A DNA stretch of 64,000 bases from Sinonovacula constricta (taxonomy: Eukaryota; Mollusca; Bivalvia; Cardiida; Solecurtidae). The stretch is from assembly GCA_007844125.1 (NCBI GenBank), contig CM017564.1, positions 27,195,158 through 27,259,157 of the forward strand. The letters run 5' to 3'. Positions within the stretch are counted from its first letter, which is position 1. The number at the start of each line of letters is the position of its first letter. Below the pieces are notes generated by a model. That model did no database searches and was not told the origin of the DNA. It was given only the letters and a program-made list of their open reading frames with translations. Positions 1 to 11,900 of the stretch are shown here, piece after piece. The position numbers and the translations under genes were made by a program.

Positions 1-1765
1 ATCTTATTTAAGACGTCTAGTTGTTGCTACACATATTTGATTTAAATAATGTATATCAATAGGGATACTGTATATATCTGATGAGACGTGTATAATTTGC
101 ACTTGAATATTGGCTGTTCACAACAAAGAACCATGCTGCAGTCTTCATCATTAGCCGAGTATAACTATAGTTGTTAAATGTGCATAAATGTGTGTTGTGT
201 AAATGTGTGCCTACTTGGTAATGCACATTATGCTAATATAATGTCGGCCATTTTGTTGACCTTTGTTTGAAATATGTCGGTCAATCTAGATTTACTGCGT
301 CCATGGTTAGCAATTATTTCTTTACACAACAACGTTAAGCATTGGCATTTATAAATATTTGCCTCAGTCATCACAAACTGTTGCGTAGGTTGTCATCGTC
401 ATCTGTTCGAATTATTTGTTCACAACAACGATGAGTCACCATATAGTATTGATTTGTTCAAATACTGTTTGAGACGACCCCTGCAACCGACAACGCGGGC
501 AGATATACTTATCGCAGACGATAATGTATGCGCATGCGTATGATCAGCTTTTCTTTTCTTTTCGGGGGTACAATTGAAACAATTATAATATTGGTGTACA
601 TGTGTCCTCCAAAGTGAAGTATATCCGGAGTATATTTTTCTTATACAACTAGGATCTAGTTAGTCTTAACATTGCACATGTCACAATTATTGATCAATAA
701 TCCTATTCATACCGAACACAGATTTACCAGTATATTCCTATTTTAAACTATCCGGGTATATGTTCACTTGCTCTTGATTATTGAACTTGAAGCAAATGCG
801 ATATTATCCGGTTAAACTTTAAAAATTGCGATGAAAAAACCTATTGAAAGCCAAGTCCACTTTGTAGACAGGAGTGGGGACAGACTCTCGATCTGTTCTA
901 TTTTTAGATTATTTCGTGATCGATTCATATTGGTCATATACTTTATTCTTAATATCAGTTAGCATCTGCCGACTTTTTAAAATGAACCTACTTCAATTGT
1001 TGTGAACAAGCAGCGTTGTATGCCAACTATATTTATGTAGAAGGGGGAAAAAACGCCACGAAGTTACGTTTAAAGGGAGGTAATTTGCTTTGGTCTTGGA
1101 AGTTATTATTAAAGTGAATGTTTTGATTTCTGGAAGTTTACTCAAACGAAAAACTGTCCCGAACAAGCAGTTAAGTAAGGAGAAAGTAAATAAGTTCAAT
1201 TGATAAAGTGTTTCTAAGTTTGCATTGGGTAATAATGATACAGTGGTAAAATATTACAAAATAGACTAAATATAGAATCTAACGTGATCCTTTTCACCAC
1301 CTGTCTTGATTGTTCATGATAATTTAGTTAGTAGGTTATACATAATACATTGAGTGAATTTTCACCATCAAATTTACATTTCAGGTATATTTTATGATGT
1401 AAACATGGCTGTTTGTTATTAAAATCTTTATTTCAAATGATTCAATAAAAATATTCATAAATTATAAATAAAATGAAAAATCTTTTAGCAATTCCCAGTC
1501 AAAAAAAAAAGATTTAAGATGATTTTGGTCAGATCTCTACATGTTCAGTTCACTAACAAAAAATATTAATGTTATCCAGAGACCTGCCTTTATTTCTTAA
1601 TGTCATCAGGCATTATCAACAGGTCACTTACAAAATGTGTTCTTTTGTTTGTTTTTGACATACATTATAGCAACCATTTATGGTCATTATAGCGCCCATC
1701 CAGTTTTTTTGGTGGAGGAAGACCCCAGACATGTCTGGGTAAAAATTTTAATGTGGTTTATTTAA
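1..1765. other. Upstream non-coding region
   Basis: AT-rich sequence with no supported coding exon. It should contain the ATF7IP promoter and at least one 5' untranslated exon, because the first coding exon opens at a splice acceptor. Apart from the NRF1-like site at 529-540, nothing specific could be assigned. Confidence 0.5.
529..540. promoter_or_regulatory. NRF1-like site, candidate ATF7IP promoter area
   Basis: TGCGCATGCGTA differs by one base from the palindromic NRF1 consensus and lies in the most CpG-rich part of the upstream region (about 480-560), where CpG is otherwise rare. NRF1 sites are common in TATA-less housekeeping promoters. The transcription start and the 5' non-coding exon implied by the acceptor at 2215 may lie near here, but no donor site could be assigned. 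Confidence 0.25.
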
Positions 1766-1990
1766 AAATGGTAGTGGTATAGCTCCCTTGCTACACACAA
1801 GGACATATAAGGGTAGTTCCACGACTGGTTGGCCTAGTGTCAGGATAATGTGACTGGGTGTGGTATCATGCCAGATGTTCACGGCATGCTATATACAGTG
1901 AAGGCAGCAGTATATCTGCTTCTAGTGGACACCATCTCCAGTTAACTGAAATACTGTTGGTGGGACAATAAACTCCAAAAACAATAAGTT
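1766..1990 (+). mobile_element. SINE copy A (body only, tRNA head missing)
   Basis: Matches the body and 3' end of the full SINE at 12737-13060: the GGTAGTGGTATAGCTCCC start, the GGTAGTTCCACGACTGG block, the GAAGGCAGCA block and the ACTGTTGGTGGGAC 3' block ending in an A-rich tail. The tRNA-derived head with A and B boxes is absent, so this copy is 5' truncated. Confidence 0.85.
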
Positions 1991-2215
1991 AGAACTAAAC
2001 CCTCTTTTGAAAAAGTACACAAGAAGCCTGCTAACCATTTCAGATATGATTAAAGAAATGTGCATATAATTGGCTTTATTGAAGACAGATTCAACTTATG
2101 ACATAAACTCAAGTCTGCATATTCTTTTGAAGTTTTGACTTTGGAAGACTATGTAATTCAGGTTGTGTCATGGTTCCAGATGTGTACTGAAATTTCTCTA
2201 CTGATTTTATTTCAG

Positions 2216-2233
2216 ATGGGCACCTCCTGGTAA
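2216..2233 (+). promoter_or_regulatory. Five-codon upstream ORF in the ATF7IP leader
   Basis: ATG GGC ACC TCC TGG TAA starts on the first base after the 3' splice site and ends 18 nt before the ATG at 2252, in the same frame. If this exon is used as written, ribosomes meet this minimal ORF first and must scan past or reinitiate. That would lower and regulate translation. It is seen in sequence; the function is inferred. Confidence 0.45.
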
Positions 2234-2251
2234 CTTTCCAATACCGGTGCA

Positions 2252-2993
2252 ATGGATGACATTGATGAGGGTATAGGATCCAATGAGAGTGCTGTGAATT
2301 CTAAAGATGCCCTGCAAGGATTTGATGTCATTAAAGGTTTAAATGGACAGTCAATTCTTCCAGATGTATCAAATAAATTAAAGGAAGCTGCAAATACAAA
2401 TAAGAGCGATTTAACTTCTTCAGAAATAGGTGATAAAACTTCTTCAGAAGTAGGTGACATCGCCACGAAAACCAATGGTATTGCAGAGAGTGTAGATGAA
2501 GATGATGGTTGTAAAATGGATGTGGATTCTGATCTGGAGAACACTGATGACACAAGTAGTGAACCAGCTAACAAAAATGCAAGCAATAGCAGTGCTACAG
2601 TCAATAATGCAGATTCAAATCCACTAGACAACACTAAAAAATTAACTGACTCTCCAACAACAGATAAAGGCACTAAAACAGAAGCTCAGATAACCAATGA
2701 CAGCAGTAGCTCTAAAGAGAACAACAATGCTGTTGTAGATGTTGAAAAATCAAAAATTGGAACTAATAAACAGCTTTCAGTGAAATCACAATTTCTTATA
2801 AATGATAAAGTAAGACAATCTTTGAAAGGATTAACTGAGAAAATTAAAACAACTCCAGATAAAAAGCAAGAACTTGATAAAGCATTATTGAGAGAAGATG
2901 AAGTTGAAAAGGCAACTAAATCATTACTGAAAGAAGATGATGTTGAAATGGCAACTAAGGAAACATCAGCAGAAGATGAAAGCAAAGCCAAAG
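2252..2993 (+). CDS. ATF7IP: ATF7IP coding exon 1 (residues 1-247, phase 1 end)
   Basis: The exon opens at acceptor TTTTATTTCAG (AG at 2214-2215), and the ATG at 2252 follows a 36-nt leader. It ends at AAG|GTAAGC. The product is Asp/Glu/Ser/Asn-rich and low in complexity, with no folded domain visible. A Lys/Glu-rich segment near its end repeats a [29 protein letters not shown] pattern (two related 13-residue units), suggesting a small internal duplication. The start was chosen because the in-frame ATG at 2216 is closed by TAA at 2231-2233. Confidence 0.88.
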
Positions 2994-5900
2994 GTAAGCT
3001 TTCTAGATATATTGTTCTCAAAATATTATGATATGATAGAAACACTATCTAATAATCTCAGACAGTTGTCAACAGTTAACAATAATTTATTTCACTGATG
3101 CAAACATTTACTTTAGCTTTGAGCCTCTTTAGGTCACCTGGGCTTATAATCGGGATGCCTCATGGATCCTTCAGCATTCTTTAAACAACATCTCTGAAAT
3201 AGCTGGTCAAAATGCAACCAGACTTTCTCAGAAGCTCAAGCAGGCAAGGGGACTGAAATGTTGTACAAACATTTTTGATCCATTAACAAGCATGGTCGCC
3301 AGGGGTGTGACCATTTTCAATATGGCTATATAGAAAAACTTGTAACATCTTCTTGTCAGAAACTACAATAGATACAGCCTTCACATTTGGTTTACATGTT
3401 TCTTTGGATGACCCTTTATCGGGATTGATTAAAGAATTTTGATCCATCAAAGAACATAACTGCCAGGGGTGTGGCCATTTCCATATATATTTATATAGGA
3501 AAATTTTGAAAATCTTCTTGTCAGAAACTGAAACAGCTTGAGCCTTGATATTTGGTATACCTGTTCCTTTGAGTGACCCTGTATCAAGACTGTTCAAAGA
3601 ATTTTGATCCATCAAGAAGCATGGCCACCATGGGCTGGGCCATTTTCCTTATATGGCTTTATAGGAAATCTTCAAAAAAATCTTCTTGCCAGAAATCACA
3701 AGAGCTAGAGCTTTGATACTTGGTGTACATCTTCCTTGGGTGGCACTGTATCTAAATTGGTCAAAGAATTTTAATCTGTCAATAAATATGGTCACTAGGG
3801 GCATGGTCGTTTGCCATATATGGTTATATTACAAAAACTTGTTAAATCTTCTTATCAGAAACTACAAGAGTAAAAGTTTTAATATTTGTTTGCATGTTTC
3901 TTTGGTGGCCCTTTATCATGTGTGGTCAAAGAATTTTGATCCCCCGAGACATGTCCATTGAATACATGTTTGTATTTTAATGATAATTGTAGACAAGTGA
4001 ATACTGTTGTCTTTCAGGATCTGTGCAATTTGTTAGTAAGGTGGATATTGCCAAACCTTCTGAATCTAGTAAGCATGATGACAATAAATCTTCCAACATG
4101 GATGAAAAAACTGATGTAAAAATGGCAGCAAAAAGTTCAATAAACACAAAGTATGATGACATATTGGCAGCTGCAACAGATGATGGTTTTATAATGGATG
4201 TTGAGAGTGAGAATGAAGATGAACTGCTTAGGTCCTCTGAAGAAGAGAGCACAAAGGATGAATCTTCAAATGATCAGAAGTCAACACAAATCGTGAAAGA
4301 AAATAATTTACCTGTACATTGCATCAAAGGTGATGAGTCATTTGAAACTTTGGAAAAACAAAAATCCTGTGATATCAAAACAAAGGCAGCTTCAGAAAAT
4401 GACAAACCTCAGAAAAGTATTGTGTTAGGTTTAGATCCCAAGTCTCCTATTGTATTAGATCTCAATGATGACTTAAGTGAAAATGAGCATTCTTCTATGG
4501 ATGTTGATAATGTGAAAGAAACTGCAAAGTCAACAGATGTCAAGACCGAGCGAACGGAAAGCAAAAGTCTTACTGAAGAAGAAGAAGATGATGACATAAT
4601 ATTTGAAGGTGAAACTAAAGCTCACAAAGAAACAACTGTCCCAAAAGTTGAATCTGCACCATCAAGTGAACCAATTAAAAAACCTTCTGTATCAGAAGAA
4701 CCTGCCAAGAGTCCTCTTCTTTTAGTAGATGATGACGATGATGTTATTATTGGAGAAACTGAAGGAAAAGGAGAAAAATCTGACACTTGTAAACCTGCTA
4801 TCATTGATACAAAGGATGTTAAACATAATGACCTTGCAGCCACAGACAGTATTAAAGCAGAAAATACTGACTCTAAAACCCCTGTACATATTAATGGCCT
4901 TGTGCATCCTCCTGAGCGTAAGAGACCAATGGAGGAGACTGACTCAACACCTGATATCAAACGTTCTAAACTAGATCACATTAAAGGAGAGGATTCGAAG
5001 CTAAAGAATGGTCATGATAGCATTGAGTTGTCCGACTCGGATGAAGGAAATGATCAGTCACTAGACTCAGGAATAAATGAGAGTAAAGTTTCAGTCAAGC
5101 CTGAGGTGAAGGGCACTAAACTGCCAAAAGTGGAGAAGAAGCTTATCCTTACAGAAACAGTAAGATCATCAATTTGTAACTTTATTGTGCTTTATGTGTT
5201 TTTTTTTATAATATGACAACATGAAATATTGAAGCCAGAACTTTAGAAACATTAGCGGTTTATTTGTATTGATCTGTTTGCAAAACTACTTAAACAAATT
5301 ATGATGCTAAAGTTGTTAATGTATAAAACTGAACCATATTTTCAAACATTTTTTCCAAAAAGTGTTGTCATTTTTCCTGGAAAATTTAGTGTTAAAAAAA
5401 AAATCAAGACCTATTAGTAATTAAAATTATCCAAATTAAAAATTACATAACTTACTTAGCTGAGGTGATCTGTGACTGGATGATTTATCATATTGTATTG
5501 ACTCCCCTCTACCTCTTCTGTTAAAGTAGCAAGCAGAAACTATTGTATGGCAATATTGTCCATCTGAACTAGAATTTGCCCAGAATACTGATAGCCTGAG
5601 ATTTCTTCTCTTATTACAAAACCACTCCCAACCTACCCGACCTGTTAGCACAATCAGTAGAGCGTCGGCTCCAGGTACGAGAGACCTGGGGTTCGATCCC
5701 AGATGGTGACATACCAAAGTCATTAAAATGGTAGTGGTATAAGCTCTCTTGCTAACACTCAAGCAAGTATAAGGGTAGTTCCGCCATTAGTAGGTGTTAT
5801 AACATGCCAGGTGTTCATGGCACGCTTTACGCAGTGAAGGCAGCACTATATCTGCTTCAAGTGAACACTGTCTCCAGATAAATGAAATACTGTTGGTGGG

Positions 5901-8900
5901 ACGATAAACCAAATAAACATTAACACTCCCATCCTTTTTTATAAGATCAAAATATAGTCACCATTTTGACTATGTTTAAGTCATTATAATTTATATAAAA
6001 CTAGATGACAAACAAAACATGGCTGTTTGCTGCAGGAGCTGAATGCTGTAGTGATGGACAAGGTAAGATTATATCTTATGACCGCTCAGTCGTCACTGAT
6101 CACCCAGATGAGCAAGAAGATCAAGGATCTGCAGGCCAACAATGACCTGTGGAAAAAACAAGTCAAGGATCTCCAGAACAAGGTGTTTGAGGTGACGGTC
6201 TTACAACAGAAACTGGAGAAACGAAAAGCAGCAACTGCAGCACTCAGGGTAATTGTTTCATCTAGATAGGTTTTGTTTTATAAGCATATATGGTTTCCAG
6301 AAATATGAATTAGGTTATTTTACCAAAAATTTAAATAAAAAAATATTTGGTGTGAGAGTGTTAAAGGTTGTATCCGACAGTTTGGACCAAAAATCTTTTC
6401 ATTAAACAGCCAAATGAATTAATATTACCTAAACAGCTGCAATATTCTGTTTAATAATGTCATAAACCTGTATGAAAAGTTAACCATAATGACACAATCT
6501 TAATTACAATAATGTATTTCCTATCAGAGCCATGCTGCACAGTTGGCTATTTTTGAACTAAGAAAACCCTGTGACCATTTATATTTTTGCTCATTCACGT
6601 CATTCGTTCTTGCGTCGATGTCTATTTTCGGCAGGAATCCCAATTTTATAGATTTAAAAACAATGAACATTTTAAGTGTTAATTAACAAGTTTTTCTATT
6701 CTTAAAATTTAGATTGTTGAAAATCGTCTAAGCTTAGACCAAAGAATGATCTTTCTGTAAAAACTTCACAAATATACCAAACAGAGGTCAGATATTGTTA
6801 CATACATTTGGGCTAGGCAGACTGTCGTATACAGCCTCTACTATGTTGGAAAGTGAGTTCATGAATTATGTTTTGACTAAAGTTATCTATTTAAGCACTT
6901 GAGAAGTAAATAAACAGGACATCCTTGCTTTGATAATCATCAAATATTACAAGATTTTTTTAAGGGTATGGGTTAATTATTGCATGTTTCAAAAATTACT
7001 TTGAACTTGTTTTTATGCTGAAAGATTAGCTTCAAGGCATAAAACTTTGTTTTCAATTCAAACTGTATGTTCAGGTTAGTTTTCAATGTTGCCAGCAGGA
7101 AATGCTGTTGATTTCAACTGATACAGGCAGAAATTTCAATGATACAGGCAGAAATTTCAACTGATACAGGCACAAATTGTCTAACTTGTACGGAAATGAC
7201 CGTTAACATTATCGATAACCGCAGATGCTGTTATTTTAAAACATAAACAGCATCGTAATGTTACCAGCTGAATATTTTTGGATAACCAACTCTGGCATAA
7301 ATTAACAGAAAGCTTTAAATGAGTTTTACCAATGTTGACTAGAATTGTATGCTGCAAAATTTAAGATATACTATGAAATTCATAAAAAAATAATGACAAG
7401 CCTAATGTGTAGCTGAATATTATTTTTGCTGTCATCTCTTCAGTTGCGTCAAAATGGCCGTTTGATGGAAAAGTTAAGACGTTTCTTAACCCATTGATTT
7501 TGTTTGCCTTCATTAAATACATGCACAACAATGCAAATGGGGCTAGTTAATAATTTCAATAAATGACATTGAAAATCATGAATATTGAAAACAGAATATA
7601 TATTCACCTCTCTAGTCTTTATGTTGAAGATATACTGCCAATATGCATATCTTTTAAGCTTGCCTTTCTCATGCATGTACATTTTTTCTAGTTGTTTTAC
7701 ATGCTAATAGTTATGTTAAAATGATATATAATATTTATACTTTTAGCAAATTACAACAAGGACAGTGGGGGTCCAAGTGGATGATGGCAAGGTTAGTTAA
7801 CTTTATGCTACACTTTATAATGAGTGCCTAAATTAATTTTTACTAACTTACAAACAATGTAAGACACAAGAAAAATTTGCTATTGATTAAAAATCAGCGA
7901 CATCTATAGTGTAAGTCATAAGCAGACAACTCCCAGCAAAGTCTGGCATATCTTGGGCTTCACTATCGGCATAGGCCTGATTCATTCATACATAGCAAGA
8001 GCAGCTATGTTAGAAGTCACTTTTGTAGACCAACATTGTTTTATATTGAAATGTCAATGTACTTAATGATGTTTTATATGGACTGGAGTGATGTTGTAAG
8101 TGCACCCAGCACATCTATTCTGTAATTAATTTTGACAGTTTTTTTTCAAAAAAATTTCTGTAATTAATTTAGACAGTTTTCTCTAATTTTGACAGTTTTT
8201 CTCAAAATGTTTTTTGTAATTAATATAGACAGTTTTTCTCAAAATGTCTTATATAATTAATTTAGACAGTTTTTCTCAAAATGTTTTCTGTAATTAATTT
8301 AGACAGTTTTTTTTTCTCAAAACGTCCAGTCATTTAAATTAGTTGTTGTTAGATAGGCATTTAATGTTTCAATATATTTGTTGAAATAAACAGGGCCTAG
8401 GAATAAATAAAAGATAAATTTTATATATGTTAATTCTGACTTTAGTTTTAAAATCTTAGTTATATGGTATGTTAGTCCTTTATCTTCGAATTTTATCGTG
8501 TTCATATGTATTTATGTTCTTACGAATATCTTTATCGTTATATCTTTAAAGCTTGTTTTGTTCATGTTCGTTAGTTCTTTATTTTATCTTGAAAGCCTGT
8601 ATTATTTATATATATTAGGTATATTACTTATGTTCATGAATATCATCATTATCTTGACAAGCATCTTTTGATCCAATCTACACCAGACTTTGTCAGAATG
8701 TCTGCATGAAGTCTTCAATGAGGTTGTAGCTGTGTTATTGTTGTATCTCATGTATGTAAATCTATAAATTATTTTTGAAAGTCTCTGTTGCAGCTAAACA
8801 TTAACATAGTTGCAATGTGATCATTTCGAAAAATACCTAAATTGTTTTGTCTGATTTAAAATGATACTAAATACACCATATCTGATTTACTTTATTTACT

Positions 8901-11900
8901 TTTAGCTTTACAAATATTTTAGTTCTTTGAGACAATTTCTTTCAATTATCCTATACCTTGTCACATAGACTTTTTCAGATTTTTTGCATGATCTTTTTTT
9001 TTTTTTAAATATCTTTTGTCAGACCAGTACTATGCGAGAACGTCTTGGCGCCAGACTAAAGCAAGGTTCACCTAGGGGAGACAATGCAGGCAGCCCAAAG
9101 GTAAGGGGGAATTTATCCATATTAATCATTCTCCACTTTTCTTAAAGATTGGAGTCAACTAGACAAGATTTTTTTTTAATAAAAACAATATGTGATTGTA
9201 AAACATTCTGCAGCATTTTGAAGATTTTAAAACAGAGGTAATTAATCATCCCTGAATATAATACTGTTACTGTTAGTACAACAGTGCTCCAGATAATTTT
9301 TAGCTCACCTTTTTTTGATACCGCTTCGTCCGGCGTCCGTTGTCAACATTTTAGCTTGTGAACACACTACAGGCCACAGTTTTTATCCAGTCTTTATCAA
9401 AATTGGTCAGAATGTTTGTCTGCGTGAAGTTATGGATGAGTTCAATATTGGGTCACCTGGGGTCAAATAGTAGGTCACTAGGTCATATCTTAGAAAAAGC
9501 TTGTAAATACACTTGAGGTTCCAATTATGGCCCAATCTTCACCAAACTTGATCAGAATGTTTGCCTGCATTAAATCTTGGATGAGTTCATTATTGTGTCA
9601 CATGGGGTCAATAAGTAGGTCTGAAGGTCAAATCTTAGAAAAAGCCTGTGAACCCACTAGAGACCACATTTATAGCCTAATCTTTACCAAACTTAGTCAG
9701 AATGTTTGTCTGCATGAACTCTTGGAGGAGTTGGTTATTTGGTCTCGTGGGATCAAAAAGTAGGTCACTATGTCAAACCTAAGCAAAAGCTTGTGAACAC
9801 ACTAGAGGCCCCATTTATGTCCCAATCTTCACCAAATTTGATCAGAATGTTTGCCTTCATGAAATCTTGGATGAGTTCATAACTGGGTCACGCTGGGTCA
9901 GAAAGTATGTGTCCAAGTCAAATCTTAGAAAAAGCCTGTGAACACACTAGAGGCTACATTCATAGCCTAATCTTTACCAAACTTGGTCAGAATGTTTGTC
10001 TGCATGAACTCTTGGAGGAGTTGGTTATTTGGTCTCGTGGGATCAAAAAGTAGGTCACTATGTCAAACTTAAGCAAAAGCTTGTGAACACACTAGAGGCC
10101 CCATTTATGTTCCAATCTTCACCAAATTTGATCAGAATGTTTGCCTTCATGAAATCTTGGATGAGTTCATAACTGGGTCACGCTGGGTCAGAAAGTATGT
10201 GTCCAAGTCAAATCTTAGAAAAAGCCTGTGAACACACTAGAGGCTACATTCATAGCCTAATCTTCACCAAACTTGATCGGATTGTTTGAATCAAATCTTG
10301 GATGAGTATATTTTTGGGTCACGTGGGGTCAAAAGTAGGTCACTAGATCACATTTTAGACAACCTTGTGAAAACACTTAAGAAGCCACATTGATGGCCTT
10401 ATCTTCACCAAACATGGCCAGCATGTTTGCCAGTATGAAATCTTACATATGTTTTGAAGTGATTCATATGGATTCAGTGGGTTACTTGGTAAAAATTCTA
10501 GAAAATGTTATCAACCCAGTGGCCACACTAAAGGTCAATCTTCACCAAAGATTTCTAAAGTAAATAACTCTTAATTACTTGATGCCAGATTTGAGCCTAC
10601 TTAAAGCCTGTGTCATCAGGTGAGCATTAAGGGCCATCATGGCCCTCTTGTTTTGGACTATTAGTTTTCACTACAAGATTTTTTTGACAGTTTTTTAAAT
10701 ATCCAACCAGTTTCTCAATCTCCCATGCAGAGTTATCGTTTGTTCCTCTCTCAGACACCTCTGCAATGGGCTCACGTCAAGATTTTTGACGGAAATTTTA
10801 AAGTGTTATTTTAAGGATATTTTCAAATTAAAATAATACTTCTACATAAAATGAATAAACATCTACTAAAAAAGACATATATTGAAGTAAATAATTAAAG
10901 ATATTTAATTAATTTAAGCACACTATTTTTGGAAGAATAACATAGTGATATTAATGCGCATTTGTAAATAAACATGGACGTGATCCACGAGGCAGTTAAG
11001 AAAAACGAAAGTAGTCCCGACATTAAGTGAGCCAATAACAGAGGTGAATGTATGAGCCGATGGTAGAGAGTGCCAGTTTCTTAGAAGCAGCCATAGCACT
11101 TATCATACAGGGTGATTTCTACCCTAGCACATCATGTGGCATACCTCTGATTTGACTGCTCAATTCATAATGTAATCGATTAAACGTTGCACCCCTATCT
11201 CTTACCTTGCAAGTTCTGCCCCAACCGGTGTGTATATACATTACTGCCTTGATCATTTTAACTGTAAACAAAACAATGAGGAAATTGATTATTAATTTTC
11301 CACCACCCCAAATTATTCTAGAACGATAAGATTTTAATTTCAATTCATTTTACATCAAAATCAATTCGTAAAAAACGATAAAACGATGATTATCTGGAGC
11401 ACTGGTACAACATTAAATACAAGGAAAAAAAATGACAATGAACTTGAATGCAGTTAGAATACATAGTGGTGTAAAATAATTGCCTTCAAAGTAAGGTGCC
11501 TTTGAAAAGAATGAAAATATTTTTTAATAAATAATACATGTGCTGATCTTTTCAGGGAGGAGCTAGAACACCTACACCACTGCAGACTACATCTCCCAAG
11601 ACAACAAACCCCACCTCTTCAGTACCATTGGTTACTGCTCCACCAGGAGCCAATGGCATGATTCGACTGCCTATCCCACAATCCTCTATCACCTCAACAA
11701 GTATATCAACATCACAGTCACAAACAACTTTTCCGGTAATTAATGATTATGATAAATACTTGATATTTAATATTTATAGGTATAACGCTAATTAATCTAC
11801 CTTTTAATTGATGAAAATACTATTATTAAGCAGAGGGTTAGATCATTCATTAGTAAGTTAAATACTTAACAGTAAGTAACTTACTTAGCTGTTGAAAATA

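Noticed and set aside
2212..3045. Reverse-strand frames opposite ATF7IP exon 1 (and likewise opposite exons 2 and 7)
   Set aside because: Shadows of the spliced coding exons, with Ser/Leu-rich composition expected from the antisense of acidic coding sequence.
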